A DNA stretch of 64,000 nucleotides from Candidatus Villigracilis vicinus (GCA_016721315.1 JADKIL010000018.1:1-64000); one strand, 5' to 3'; positions 8,944 to 16,259 are shown, numbered from the stretch's first letter. The notes: generated from the letters alone by a model not told the origin. A program made the numbers and translations.

Positions 8944-9372
8944 TCAATTTCCGAACTTGCTTTCATTATAAAACTGAATAAATTCTTGTTTATGTTCTAA
9001 AAAACCCAATGAAGAAATTAACTCATCCAATGTGTTATAGACATCAAATTTTATTGGAACTTTGCTCGATAATATTTTAATCGCATTACTAATGAGTTGA
9101 ATTCCCTTGCTATGTGTAAGAACCACAACCTGTTCAGGTTCAATACCTTTTTGCGATAGGTTATTGGTGAAGTCAATGGCATGGTGCATATCTTCTAATT
9201 CAAAGTCTGTTTCCGCAGAAAGCGTGTCAACTATTGTTATCATACCCCATTTGCGACGTTCATCATGTTCTGCTAAATCTGCCGCTTTAAAAAATTCGGA
9301 ACCAGTCATTAATCCTTCGCCAATGAAAAGGATTATATTTAATTCAGGGCTAATACAATAACGAATCGGCAT
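8944..9372 (-). CDS. Conserved-looking 142-aa cassette protein of unknown function
   Basis: It starts at 9,372 (MPIRYCISPELNIILFIGEG). The pattern of a beta-hairpin start, an AADLAEHDERRKWGMITIVD segment and alternating helices and strands resembles small SpoIIAA/STAS-like proteins (YCISPELNIILF...ITIVDTLSAE), but this is a weak resemblance. There is no signal peptide or membrane segment, so it is probably cytoplasmic. It is intact and alone in its cassette. Confidence 0.65.
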   Translation of the reverse strand: MPIRYCISPELNIILFIGEGLMTGSEFFKAADLAEHDERRKWGMITIVDTLSAETDFELEDMHHAIDFTNNLSQKGIEPEQVVVLTHSKGIQLISNAIKILSSKVPIKFDVYNTLDELISSLGFLEHKQEFIQFYNESKFGN

Positions 9373-9421
9373 ACTAAAATTTAGTTCTCCTTACTTTGAT
9401 TTTACGCACTTTCGCGCCAGC

Positions 9422-9551
9422 GCCCAACGGTTTGCGTTACCTGCGCTGGGGCGGGCGGCGGAACGCCGTCCAACTGGAAAAAGGCTGAGGCGTAGGAAAA
9501 TGCTTGAAAATGCCGCAGAATCCCCAGCGTCAGGTGCACGCTTTGTTGGCA
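9422..9551 (-). other. attC site 11 (type A)
   Basis: It runs from GCCCAAC to GTTGGCA. The central part is GGCGGCGGAACGCCGTCC, a longer stem than in the other type A sites. The right core has lost one G. Confidence 0.88.
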
Positions 9552-10135
9552 AGAACTGGGGCTAAAAGACACGCCGCCTAAAAACCAAAACCCAGCCTTT
9601 CAGTGACTTGATTTTACACGCGCCACAATTTTTTACAAGCCCGACTTTGTTTTGGAAACCGAGACTGACTTACCAAAATGCCAGAGCCGAGAACTTGCCA
9701 GAACCTTTGCCGAAAACTGACTTTGCTAAAAAGTTACTTTGCCAGAAAAAGATGCAGACAAAAAAGCCTGAACCAAACTAGCAGAAACTTTAGCTGAAAA
9801 AATGTAGCTGATTTCAGAAACCTGATTTGACCAAAAAGAACGCCAGCCAGAAAAACGGACTTTGCAAAATGAAACCGCTTGCTTGCCAAAACCTGAGCAA
9901 AAACCACGTAGCTAATTTTGGAAACCTGAGTAAATTTGACACGAAACTTTTGAAACAAAAACCTGAGCCAATTTTCGAGGAACCAAAATTTAGAAAATTG
10001 CCCACCGCAAAAATGCCTGACTTTACCGAAGCAAAAACTTTGCTAAAACCAAAACCCTGATTTGCAAGACACAAAACGCCAATTTATAAACCGACTTGAT
10101 TTTTGAAGCCGCTAGAAAGATTGAAAGCAAGTTCT
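9552..10135. other. Cassette without a recognisable gene; short degenerate repeats
   Basis: 584 bases between attC sites 11 and 12. Short frames exist on both strands but have biased, repetitive content (Phe-rich on minus, Lys-rich on plus) and no start with a good ribosome site. The plus strand repeats AACCTGA/CCTGA at least seven times between 9,760 and 10,063, usually with TTTGACC, AAACTTTGC or CCAAAA nearby. It may be a non-coding cassette, an RNA, or a badly decayed gene. Confidence 0.5.
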
Positions 10136-10261
10136 TGCCAACGGCTTGCGTTACCTGCGTTAGCGGGACGGCGAAGCCGTCCAGCCAGAAAAAGGCAAGG
10201 CGTGTAAAACTGCCTAAGATGTGCGCAGAATCCCCAGCGTCAGGTGCACGCTTTGTTAGCC
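10136..10261 (-). other. attC site 12 (type A)
   Basis: It runs from TGCCAAC to GTTAGCC. One arm has CTGCGTTAGC where the consensus has CTGCGCTGGGG. The central GACGGCGAAGCCGTCC hairpin is intact. Confidence 0.88.
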
Positions 10262-10359
10262 CGATTTGAACAAGCCTATAAAATCTATTTTTTAGTTCTT
10301 TTTGTTTTAACAACTCTTCGAAAAACTCCTTTGTGACTCCTTCCCACTTTTAAACGTTC

Positions 10360-10515
10360 CTATAAAGAAAATATATAATAAAGCAAAGAAACAGCCAACC
10401 CAAACACTTCAGTAAACGAAATGGAATTGTCTTTATTTATTCCTAAAACTGAACCTATAAAAGAAATAAGAAAGTAAAGGAAGAGAAAACCAGAAGGTAT
10501 TAATGTTTGAAGCAT
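10360..10515 (-). CDS. Short membrane peptide next to a truncated attC
   Basis: A 51-residue frame from ATG 10,515 (MLQTLIPSGFLFLYFLISFI) has two hydrophobic stretches separated by NKDNSISFTE. It starts 12 bases beyond a half attC, so its own upstream region was cut away or it is the remainder of a longer gene. No family is recognised. Confidence 0.4.
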   Translation of the reverse strand: MLQTLIPSGFLFLYFLISFIGSVLGINKDNSISFTEVFGLAVSLLYYIFSL

Positions 10516-10526
10516 AAACGCTAAAA

Positions 10527-10559
10527 AATCCCCAGCGTCAGGTGCACGCTTTGTTGGGC
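10527..10559 (-). other. Half attC site
   Basis: Only the GTTGGGC-side arm (CCCCAGCGTCAGGTGCACGC then TTTGTTGGGC) is present. The partner arm with GCCCAAC is missing and the sequence passes straight into the short membrane peptide. The SET cassette and the peptide are therefore fused and could only move together, using site 12. Confidence 0.85.
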
Positions 10560-10604
10560 GTTTTTGGATTGCGAGATTCTGCCACAACTTTGCACTCTAC
10601 ACAA

Positions 10605-11120
10605 TTAAGAAACGCCCGATGAAGCCAATAGGTGTTCGACTTCAGTCTTATATTCTTCAATATACCAACTATCAAGTAAGGGCAAGTATTCAAGTTGCAA
10701 TGTGATGGGCAGATGAAAGAAATCAGAGTGGATTTCCTTTCTACATCGTTCACTGCCGCAATTGCAATGCCAAAGAGTATCGCCAGAACTATTGATACAG
10801 TAATCGTAAGTTATCTCTTCACCCGCAGAAATATCAGATAGAGCAAATACATACCGAGCGCCATTGATAGTTTTTACGAATGAATTCGGATTGCAACTGT
10901 GATTAATATGTCTTTCAGGGAGTTGCATGAGTACAACCTTTTCGCCTGCCAAATAATCGCAATGGTATTCATGCTCATCATCTTCTTCGCGCAAAGGATT
11001 GTCTGCTGTTACCACGCGGGTATCATCAATCTTCAAAATGGGATTACCTTTTCGAATATCAATATGAGCGAAAACTCCAATACCGTTTATTAATGACTCT
11101 TTAGGAAAGACTTTGTTCAT
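10605..11120 (-). CDS. SET-domain protein lysine methyltransferase (cassette gene)
   Basis: 171 residues from ATG 11,120, intact. The SET core is clear: GIGVFAHIDIRKGNPIL at the start, HINHSCNPNSFV (the NHSCxPN pseudoknot motif that binds S-adenosylmethionine), GEEITYDYC (the ELxxDY-type motif with the catalytic Tyr), and a post-SET cluster CNCGSERCR that would bind zinc with the NHSC Cys. Family members methylate protein lysines; the target here is unknown. A SET gene in an integron cassette is unusual. A second, separate SET gene lies at 55,934-56,428. Confidence 0.88.
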   Translation of the reverse strand: MNKVFPKESLINGIGVFAHIDIRKGNPILKIDDTRVVTADNPLREEDDEHEYHCDYLAGEKVVLMQLPERHINHSCNPNSFVKTINGARYVFALSDISAGEEITYDYCINSSGDTLWHCNCGSERCRKEIHSDFFHLPITLQLEYLPLLDSWYIEEYKTEVEHLLASSGVS

Positions 11121-11184
11121 CGTGAATATCGATTCTCCAACTCGTTATTGTTTTTTGGTCTGTACGTCAGTTAATGAAGGAAGC

Positions 11185-11313
11185 ACCCAACGGTTTGCGT
11201 TACCTGCGTGTGGGCGGGCGTGGACTCTGCTTGGGAGCCGAACAAACTTGAAGCGAGGAAAATATTCGAAAATGCCGCAGAATCCCACACGTCAGGTGCA
11301 CGCTTTGTTAGGC
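11185..11313 (-). other. attC site 13 (type B)
   Basis: Cores are ACCCAAC and GTTAGGC. Type B arms (CGTGTGGG/CCCACACG) with GCTTGGGAGC near the centre, far from the other type B sites at 2.3-4.3 kb. Confidence 0.9.
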
Positions 11314-11414
11314 GCATTTTATGAACGCAAGACTCATTGGCTGTAAAAGAACCTGCCCGCAAACCTGACTGAATTTTACACACAACTTTGATTTGACCAG
11401 AACCAAATTAATTT

Positions 11415-11786
11415 TTATTTTTGTGTCTGCAACAGGAAATTCGTACTTTTTATCGAGCAGCCAGCAAAGCAGAAAATACCAATTATCAAAATAGTCACAG
11501 CGAACGCATGAATGAAAATATTCTCTTCGGTCAGGCGGTTTGACACAATACCATAGGTAACATAAAGGATTCCCCAAAACTGGCTCAGTACCGCACCAGT
11601 AGAGATAACACCCTTTGGAAGGTTTGAAGCTCTTGGTAAACCACATAAAAGGTAAATCAAGAAAGGCAGGCGAATAAAAGACCTAAGGAATGGAGGACCT
11701 TCTAGGAATCTAAAGCCTGCGCGAAAAAAGCCAATAAGCCAAAAGAATATTCCAAGTTGCAATACAAGATTCTTTCCACATGTCAA
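11415..11786 (-). CDS. Small membrane protein of unknown function (cassette gene)
   Basis: 123 residues from about 11,786. Hydrophobic segments lie near LVLQLGIFFWLIGFF, PFLIYLLCGL, GAVLSQFWGILYVTYGIV and IHAFAVTILIIGIFCFAGC, so three to four membrane spans are likely. No named family is recognised. Its non-coding tail next to attC 13 contains the TTTTACACACAACTTTGATT motif shared with other cassettes. Confidence 0.6.
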   Translation of the reverse strand: MTCGKNLVLQLGIFFWLIGFFRAGFRFLEGPPFLRSFIRLPFLIYLLCGLPRASNLPKGVISTGAVLSQFWGILYVTYGIVSNRLTEENIFIHAFAVTILIIGIFCFAGCSIKSTNFLLQTQK

Positions 11787-11868
11787 TTTTTTCCTAAAAA
11801 CTTAAAGCCAGTTTTAGAAACCTGACATAATTACCCGATGAAAAAGATGACAATATTTGCATGGATGC

Positions 11869-11998
11869 GGCTAACGGTTTGCGTTACCTGCGCTGGGGTG
11901 GGGACGGCGAAGCCGTCCGACCTGAAAAATGCTAAGGCGTAGAAAACTGCTTGAGATTGCCGCAGAATCCCCAGCGTCAGGTGCACGCTTTGTTGGGC
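11869..11998 (-). other. attC site 14 (type A)
   Basis: It runs from GGCTAAC to GTTGGGC, 130 bp, with the central GACGGCGAAGCCGTC hairpin. Almost the same as site 1, which also adjoins a copy of the HEPN-like cassette. Confidence 0.92.
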
Positions 11999-12007
11999 GC
12001 GATTTTA

Positions 12008-12658
12008 TTAACCGTATTTATCTTTTGCTTTCCATTTTCCAACTGGTGAAGAAAGATGAAAAGATGCTTGCTCATTTGGGTCAAGATTTTCTATTACTAG
12101 CGAGAGTTCATCTATAGCACTTAAGGCGTTTTTTGCTTTATCAAAAAGAGACTCTGAAAATTCGCGCATACGATTTGCCTTACTACCCAGGCTCCAATCA
12201 TTATTTTTTTCATCGTAAACTAGAGCAGGCGCAGATTTGGAATGGGCTAAATAATTTCGATCACTTACAAGTTGTTTAAGTAATTGATATGCTTTCCCAT
12301 CCTTCGGAAATCTTTTTCCAGTAACTAACTGATGGATAAATACCCATTTGCTCACAATGTCAAGTTTTTCAATATCATCTACAAAACTGTCAGACAGGTT
12401 GCGTGCTGCGTAATCGTAAATATATCCTTCCGCGGCAAGAGCAGACATAACTATTATGATACAGCAAGACGAATTAATCTCTAGTTCAATAGGATCAATC
12501 TCATTGTACTCAAAATAATTTGCGTCATCGCCAGTAAGTTGAGACAATTTTTCACGCAATTCAGGTAGTTTTTCTATACTTGCTTGTATGGATAACCATT
12601 GCTTGCGGGCTATATCGATAAAACCGCCGTAAAGGTGTGTGCGACCAAATGAAGTCAT
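12008..12658 (-). CDS. HEPN-like protein (cassette gene, intact copy)
   Basis: 216 residues from ATG 12,658 (MTSFGRTHLYGGFIDIARKQ). It is mostly helical, with a DRNYLAHSKS segment near residue 135 that fits the R-N-x3-H active-site motif of HEPN domains, which are often RNases in toxin and defence systems. A second helix pair carries CCIIIVMSALAAEGYIYD. HEPN membership is inferred from the motif and helical pattern; a structural role without RNase activity is possible. A second, frameshifted copy lies at 1,650-2,302. Confidence 0.6.
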   Translation of the reverse strand: MTSFGRTHLYGGFIDIARKQWLSIQASIEKLPELREKLSQLTGDDANYFEYNEIDPIELEINSSCCIIIVMSALAAEGYIYDYAARNLSDSFVDDIEKLDIVSKWVFIHQLVTGKRFPKDGKAYQLLKQLVSDRNYLAHSKSAPALVYDEKNNDWSLGSKANRMREFSESLFDKAKNALSAIDELSLVIENLDPNEQASFHLSSPVGKWKAKDKYG

Positions 12659-12694
12659 TTTTATACCTTATGAAGTTAATTATTTATTGCCAGC

Positions 12695-12824
12695 GCCCAA
12701 CGGTTTGCGTTACCTGCGCTGGGGCAGGGACGGCGAAGCCGTCCAGCCAGAAAAATGCTAAGGCGTAGGAAACTGCCTGAGATTGCCGCAGACTCCCCAG
12801 CGTCAGGTGCACGCTTTGTTGGGC
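12695..12824 (-). other. attC site 15 (type A), first site after attI
   Basis: Cores are GCCCAAC and GTTGGGC, 130 bp, with a near-perfect GACGGCGAAGCCGTCC hairpin. It closes the GNAT cassette, the one nearest the integrase relic. Confidence 0.92.
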
Positions 12825-12845
12825 GCTGTTGGGTGGAAGACGCGT

Positions 12846-13631
12846 TCATCTTTTCTCCCACCACGCATATCTATATTCTTTCTCGTTTTGATAACCAAGT
12901 TTTTTTGCAAGACGCACAGACGGTGTATTTTGTTTTGCGCAATCCCACCATGTTGAATACCCTTGCATTTCGCATGTTTCAATAAGTTTTGCACACGCTA
13001 TTGTGGCAAGACCTTTTTGACGATAATTTTCATGGGTGGTTACTCCGACTTCCATTAACCCATGCGTGGGTGCGCCCGTCGCCGCTTCACAGACCAAATA
13101 ATCATCTTGAACTAATGATACCCCAAGCGTGTATTGCATGACATTTTCTATTGAATCAAAAGATGCAAGAGTTGAATCATAGTCAAAAGATTTTTTAAAC
13201 AAGTGCTCATCACGGGATACCAAAGCATAATTTGACGGAAGTTGCGAAACAAGTGTTTCTAAGTTCGTTTCTGCAGATGAGCGCTCAGTGAAATATAAAG
13301 TAAATCCATCATAATCTGGGCTGTCGGGGAGTATTTTATTTAGCGGATTGTCTAACCAACACCCAACACCGATACCGCCAAATTGAAAAAAGTGCCCGAA
13401 TATAGATGGGATAACCGAAGAAGTTATTTGACCGCCAAAATAAAGTGTTCCATAAATGCCTTCACGTACCACTGCCCAACTTGGTTGAGTAAGGTTGTCA
13501 ACTAAAATCTGTCCTGAGATGATGCCTTCAAGAACATTGAAAGCGCGAGGCATAGTTGGATTATTCAAATCAAACAGATTCAAGATTTCTGGAGTTACTT
13601 CTTGTTGTGAGATTGATAACATAAGAACCAC
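12846..13631 (-). CDS. GNAT-family N-acetyltransferase (cassette gene)
   Basis: 261 residues, intact. The C-terminal third holds the acetyl-CoA motif A: GLMEVGVTTHENYRQKGLAT, with the signature Q/RxxGxA loop, followed by WWDCAKQNTPSVRLAKKLGY, the usual motif B ending. The N-terminal half matches the extended two-domain GNATs related to zwittermicin A resistance proteins. The substrate is unknown; antibiotic or other small-molecule acetylation is plausible. As the first cassette it would be transcribed from any promoter at the attI end. The start may be ATG 13,631 or the ATG nine bases further in. Confidence 0.85.
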   Translation of the reverse strand: MVLMLSISQQEVTPEILNLFDLNNPTMPRAFNVLEGIISGQILVDNLTQPSWAVVREGIYGTLYFGGQITSSVIPSIFGHFFQFGGIGVGCWLDNPLNKILPDSPDYDGFTLYFTERSSAETNLETLVSQLPSNYALVSRDEHLFKKSFDYDSTLASFDSIENVMQYTLGVSLVQDDYLVCEAATGAPTHGLMEVGVTTHENYRQKGLATIACAKLIETCEMQGYSTWWDCAKQNTPSVRLAKKLGYQNEKEYRYAWWEKR

Positions 13632-13672
13632 TCATTCTGTTGAATATTTACAAGATTATTTTATGACCAAGC

Positions 13673-13679
13673 GCCCAAC
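13673..13679 (-). other. attI: Candidate attI core site
   Basis: GTTGGGC on the minus strand, the last core of the array. It has no attC arm to its right. The sequence beyond it leads into palindromes and then the divergent integrase relic, which is the standard intI-attI-cassettes layout. Confidence 0.65.
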
Positions 13680-13681
13680 TA

Positions 13682-13769
13682 GTGTTTATACAGCTTGCTG
13701 TATAAACACCGTTTTGGCGTGTATAACAGCGATTTCGCTGTATAATACCTTATATTCAATAACAACCAT
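13682..13769. promoter_or_regulatory. Two TATACAGC/GCTGTATA palindromes in the attI and integrase promoter region
   Basis: GTGTTTATACAGC and its exact inverse GCTGTATAAACAC are joined by TT at 13,682-13,709. A second, looser pair (TATAACAGCGA, TCGCTGTATA) lies at about 13,723-13,745. Both keep an ACAGC...GCTGTA core, which suggests binding sites for one regulator. A possible -10 (TATACAAT) lies at about 13,770. Whether this is an SOS-type site is unknown. Confidence 0.55.
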
Positions 13770-13799
13770 TATACAATCACCTACAGGAGGGGACAAGCC

Positions 13800-13873
13800 A
13801 TGCAACAAAAACCCAAAAAACTACTCGACCGACCCCGCACACCCTCCGCCGCAGCTTCGTAACCCACATCCAA
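13800..13873 (+). pseudogene. intI: Relic of the integron integrase
   Basis: An AGGAGGGG site precedes ATG 13,800. The first codons read MQQKPKKLLDR, like the N-terminus of integron integrases (KPKLLDxVR). From 13,829, one frame over, the sequence reads PTPHTLRRSFVTHIQ, which matches the C-terminal catalytic box of these enzymes (TPHTLRHSFATHLL). Everything between, including the first catalytic Arg and the integron-specific patch, is gone, and the final Tyr region is replaced by C-rich repeats. The relic points away from the cassette array, as intI genes do. It cannot encode an active enzyme. A collapsed assembly is the alternative explanation. Confidence 0.72.
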
Positions 13874-13935
13874 CTACCAACCCCCAACCCCCAACCACCA
13901 ACTACCCAACTACCAACCCCCAACTACCAACCCCT
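13868..13935. repeat. C-rich tandem repeat (CAACTACCAACCCC units)
   Basis: Degenerate units of CAACTACC, AACCCCC and CCAACCACC run for about 70 bases between the integrase relic and the stop codon of the helicase gene. There is no coding sense. It probably marks the deletion end point of the relic. Confidence 0.8.
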
Positions 13936-15871
13936 ACTCCTCCCAAACTGAATGATACGCACCAACGGCTTCAAAATACTTCACCAACTTCTCATAGAAC
14001 GGATGCGCCGTGATCGTTGCACTATCCCCAATCACCACCAACTTGCGCCGGGCACGCGTCAGAGCGACGTTCATGCGGCGCGTATCGGCGAGGAAGCCCA
14101 CATCACCGTCACGGTTCGAGCGTACAAGGCTGACGACGATGGCTTCTTTCTCGCGTCCCTGAAAACCATCCACGCTATCGATCTCTAATTCGCTCAAGCT
14201 GCCGTCCCCGGCGGCGGTTTTGGATAACTTCTGACGTAACAACTTGACCTGCGCTGAATACGGAGAAATGACCGCGATATCTTCGGCAGAAACGCCATAA
14301 TCCATTAACTCATTAACTTTTTTAATCACCAACTCCGCCTCAAGCGGGTTGAGTCGACTCTCACCATCCGGCTCTGGTTCTTCGTCGTAGCTGGCGCCTG
14401 CTGTGTCGATGAAGTGGATGGCGCACTCTGTCAGCGGCGACGAACTCACATGCGGCAGATCAACCAACAGCGCAGAACGAACCGACTCATCCGCTTGCAA
14501 ATGCCCATCGTAGAAAGCATCCGAAGAAAAATTCATAATGTCGGCATGCATGCGGTATTGCACATCCAACAGCTTGCGCGGACCACCCTCATTAAGCAGG
14601 CGCTCCATCAAACTGATGTTGAGTCCGCCGCGCGCCGCTTCGGGCGAAACCACAGTAGGTGGAAGTTGACACGGGTCACCCGCCAACACCAGCCGTTGCG
14701 CATATTGGATCGGGATCCACGCCGCAGGCTCGGTACATTGACTCGCCTCGTCCATGATGCACCAATCGAAATGTTTTCCCCCCAGGCGCTCACGGTCGAG
14801 CCCGGTGGCAGTCGCGCAAATGATGCGCGCCTTGATTAAGATACCCGAAGTGATCTGCTCCTCGATCTGCCGCGCCTCGCGCAGCATCTCTTTGGCTTCA
14901 TCGCGCATGGCTTGCTTTTCACCGCGCTCCGGTTTGGCGCGCGTATATTTAAAAGATTGATCGCGCAAAGCATACGCATCCCGCGTGAGTTTATTCGCGA
15001 TCTTGATATCAGGGTGATGCTCCACCAACAGGTCGAGCGTATGCGCGCGCAGCTCCGGCGTCACCCGCGCCGGGTGCCCCAACCGAATGGCATGTTCGCC
15101 CGCTGCAATTAATTTCTCAAGCAAATTATCTACAGCCAAATTGCTCGAAGCCACAGCCAGCACACTTTGCCCGCGCCGCGTAATTTGCTTGATCAACTCC
15201 ACCAGCGTCGTAGTCTTCCCTGTCCCCGGCGGACCATGCAAGATGGCAACATCTTCGGCGCTCAAAGCGAATTGCACTGCCTCGATCTGTGAAGCATTCA
15301 AGTTTTTATTGAACACATCTAACGGCTCGCTTTTCTCAAAGAGCGCACCGGCATTCCCGATCAATACATCCCGCAAAATTTCAAGCCGCGAATTGCCGCT
15401 TGCCGCCCGCGCCGCCTCCATGGCTTGCCGCTGACGAAAGCGCGCGATCTCATCCGAAGCTCGGTCGATCCGAAAAGTCGGCTTCTCGGCTTCGGTCTCA
15501 ATGAATTGATTCAACGCCACCTGGATCGCATCTCTACGGATCGCACTGACGATTCCCCGCCAACCGTTCTCTTCATTGTTAGATGAAGTGCCGCGGCTCT
15601 CTTCTGAAACGATCACTGGGCTGCCCACTCCAAGCCTTGTCCACGGCAGGGGCAGAGTCTCATTACGCTTGCCGAACCCCAGCAGAAAATGCCCCCCCAA
15701 ACCAAACCCCTCCTCGCGAATCACCAGGTTAACGATGCTATTCCCCGTCGCCTCCGCCTCGGCAGGCGAGTACTTAACCCGCTCGCGTACCGCCTCCTTT
15801 TTCTCGGCTTCGGCTTCAAGGTCTAACAACAGGGTAAGATTCCCAAAATACTGCGTCGGTGAAATTTTCAT
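13934..15871 (-). CDS. SF1 helicase, UPF1/IGHMBP2-like
   Basis: 645 residues. An N-terminal part (to ~160) with beta-barrel character is followed by the helicase core. It shows ASQIEAVQFAL (Q motif), HGPPGTGKTTT (Walker A, about residue 215), DEASQ (Walker B variant typical of this family), AGDPCQLPP (motif III), QYRM (motif IV), SVDGFQGREKEAIVVS (motif V) and RRMNVALTRARR (motif VI). These place it with UPF1-like 5'-3' helicases acting on RNA or DNA. A charged coiled-coil insert (about 305-345) resembles the stalk of the family. It is monocistronic and diverges from the toxin-antitoxin pair at 15,990. Confidence 0.93.
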   Translation of the reverse strand: MKISPTQYFGNLTLLLDLEAEAEKKEAVRERVKYSPAEAEATGNSIVNLVIREEGFGLGGHFLLGFGKRNETLPLPWTRLGVGSPVIVSEESRGTSSNNEENGWRGIVSAIRRDAIQVALNQFIETEAEKPTFRIDRASDEIARFRQRQAMEAARAASGNSRLEILRDVLIGNAGALFEKSEPLDVFNKNLNASQIEAVQFALSAEDVAILHGPPGTGKTTTLVELIKQITRRGQSVLAVASSNLAVDNLLEKLIAAGEHAIRLGHPARVTPELRAHTLDLLVEHHPDIKIANKLTRDAYALRDQSFKYTRAKPERGEKQAMRDEAKEMLREARQIEEQITSGILIKARIICATATGLDRERLGGKHFDWCIMDEASQCTEPAAWIPIQYAQRLVLAGDPCQLPPTVVSPEAARGGLNISLMERLLNEGGPRKLLDVQYRMHADIMNFSSDAFYDGHLQADESVRSALLVDLPHVSSSPLTECAIHFIDTAGASYDEEPEPDGESRLNPLEAELVIKKVNELMDYGVSAEDIAVISPYSAQVKLLRQKLSKTAAGDGSLSELEIDSVDGFQGREKEAIVVSLVRSNRDGDVGFLADTRRMNVALTRARRKLVVIGDSATITAHPFYEKLVKYFEAVGAYHSVWEE

Positions 15872-15901
15872 GGCAAATTATTTTACCTCATCTCAAGCTT
15901 T

Positions 15902-15947
15902 CCTCCCCCAAATATGCCGGACGGAACTTCCGGCATATTTGGGGAGG
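15902..15947. repeat. Palindromic element between divergent genes
   Basis: CCTCCCCCAAATATGCCGG and CCGGCATATTTGGGGAGG form an 18-bp stem. The CCCCAAAT...ATTTGGGG ends resemble those of the in-frame element in kdpB (34,647-34,712). Confidence 0.8.
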
Positions 15948-15989
15948 TTACAACGAAGGCGGAGGGGGGACGCGCATTATAATCACCGC

Positions 15990-16259
15990 ATGAATTCCCT
16001 CCTATTTCGCGCCCATGCGGTGCAACGAATGTTCGAACGCGGCGTATCCGTCGGCAAAGTCCGCGAGGCGTTGAAAGCCGAAGATGTCATCGAAGACTAC
16101 ACCTCCGAAATGCCCGAGCCCAGCCGCTTATTATTCGGCACGCAAGGCAGGCGCCCCTTCCACGTCGTCACCTCCGAAAACGAAAAGCACACCACCATCA
16201 TCACCGTCTACCTGCCTTCCCCCGACAAATGGAAAAAAGACTCGCGGAGCCGTCGATGA
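15990..16259 (+). CDS. DUF4258 protein, likely toxin of a toxin-antitoxin pair
   Basis: 89 residues from ATG 15,990 (MNSLLFRAHAVQRMFERGVS). The pattern HAVQRMxERGVS...VREAL...VIEDY...HVV...TIITVY is the DUF4258 signature, related by fold to RelE/MqsR-type RNases. Its stop overlaps the start of the YgiT-type antitoxin gene by ATGA, a common toxin-antitoxin coupling. RNase function is inferred from this context, not shown by known catalytic residues. Confidence 0.85.
   Translation: MNSLLFRAHAVQRMFERGVSVGKVREALKAEDVIEDYTSEMPEPSRLLFGTQGRRPFHVVTSENEKHTTIITVYLPSPDKWKKDSRSRR

Noticed and set aside
9734..10074. Overlapping Phe-rich minus-strand ORFs and a Lys-rich plus-strand ORF
   Set aside because: The content is repetitive, no start has an RBS, and the frames mirror each other. 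Treated as a non-coding cassette.
1512..12824. Regularly spaced repeats that could be taken for a CRISPR array
   Set aside because: The repeats are 120-137 bp with internal complementarity and integron cores, and spacers are 300-900 bp with genes. They are attC sites.
5099..12864. Many minus-strand ORFs containing TKRAPDAGDS, VHLTLGI or NKACT
   Set aside because: These are translations of attC sites running into or out of neighbouring genes, not separate proteins.
13495..14013. 172-aa plus-strand ORF with Pro/Thr/Asn-rich C-terminus
   Set aside because: It crosses the GNAT start, attI, the integrase relic and C-rich repeats in a frame without any RBS or known motif. Only the short integrase pieces are meaningful.
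14414..14839. Plus-strand ORFs opposite the helicase gene
   Set aside because: They are shadows of the helicase codons in GC-rich sequence and have no motifs or RBS.
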